DNA of 5,254 bases from an uncultured beta proteobacterium (GTDB lineage: Bacteria > Pseudomonadota > Gammaproteobacteria > Burkholderiales > Rhodocyclaceae): assembly GCA_903933395.1 (NCBI GenBank), contig CAIZKA010000534.1, forward strand, positions 1 through 5,254, given 5' to 3'. Shown here piece by piece: positions 5,150-5,254 of this stretch. The translations under genes were made by a program, and so were the position numbers. The number at the start of each line of letters is the position of its first letter. Position 1 is the stretch's first letter. The notes under the pieces were generated by a model. That model was not told the origin of the DNA. It saw only the letters and a list, made by a program, of their open reading frames with translations, and did not search any database.

Positions 5150-5199
5150 GAACGTAAAACGGGCGTGGAGCCTTGCGCCTCCGCGCCCGCTTTACGTTC
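5150..5199. terminator. Strong 21-bp inverted repeat, bidirectional terminator-like
   Basis: Arms 5150-5170 and 5179-5199 are complementary at 19 of 21 positions, and one of the two mismatches can be a G-U pair in RNA; the loop is 8 bases. The inner 11 bp are very GC-rich (CGGGCG core). The outer part is A-rich on one side and T-rich on the other (GTAAA/TTTAC). In both directions a GC stem is therefore followed by a short T-run, the pattern of a bidirectional intrinsic terminator. It ends 17 bases before the preferred PIN start, so it may separate that gene from an upstream leftward gene outside the window, or act as a leader structure or dispersed intergenic repeat. Confidence 0.5.
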
Positions 5200-5254
5200 C
5201 GGATCAACCCCGGTCACTTTGCTTTCTTTTGTGAATCCAGGCGGAACTTGACGA

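Noticed and set aside
5150..5199. Integron attC-like site
   Set aside because: The inverted repeat has no RYYYAAC/GTTRRRY core pair and no extrahelical bases in the expected pattern; a terminator-like structure fits better.

Overview
The window is GC-rich and tightly coded. Its Ala-rich proteins, GTG starts, c-type cytochromes with standard Sec signal peptides and general codon use suggest a Gram-negative proteobacterium, most likely a respiratory betaproteobacterium (for example Rhodocyclales-like). This is inferred from style, not from a marker gene.

Layout. Bases 1-61 hold only the first 20 codons of a leftward gene for an exported protein. Bases 62-435 are non-coding and relatively AT-rich, with several short dyads, a promoter-like stretch for the leftward gene, and a terminator-like hairpin just after the next operon. 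Bases 436-2740 are a leftward two-gene operon. The first gene encodes a membrane-anchored c-type heme sensor of the DUF3365/Tll0287-like family ending in a HAMP domain. The second encodes an exported diheme cytochrome c whose two heme domains are joined by a very long charged helix. The genes are 10 bases apart, and the second gene's ribosome site overlaps the first gene's stop. Bases 2741-2980 are a divergent promoter region with an 11-bp tandem repeat and a perfect TATAAT box. Bases 2981-4649 are a rightward pair: a protein that looks like a degenerate class III nucleotide-cyclase fold plus a helical C-terminal domain, and a cytosolic protein I do not recognise. Bases 4650-4713 separate convergent genes. 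Bases 4714-5133 (perhaps to 5217) hold a leftward PIN-family ribonuclease-like protein of the 'putative toxin' type. A strong 21-bp inverted repeat lies just upstream of its likely start.

How the parts may work together (inference). The heme sensor and long cytochrome share an operon and both act in the periplasm or inner membrane. The divergent pair is cytosolic and its first member resembles a signalling domain that has lost catalysis. The four genes could form a redox-sensing module: periplasmic electron carrier, transmembrane heme/HAMP sensor with no output domain of its own, and cytosolic partners. The sequence does not prove this link. The most unusual single item is the cytochrome: two homologous heme domains, the N-terminal one lacking the expected axial Met, separated by about 205 residues of predicted continuous helix, long enough in principle to cross a periplasm.
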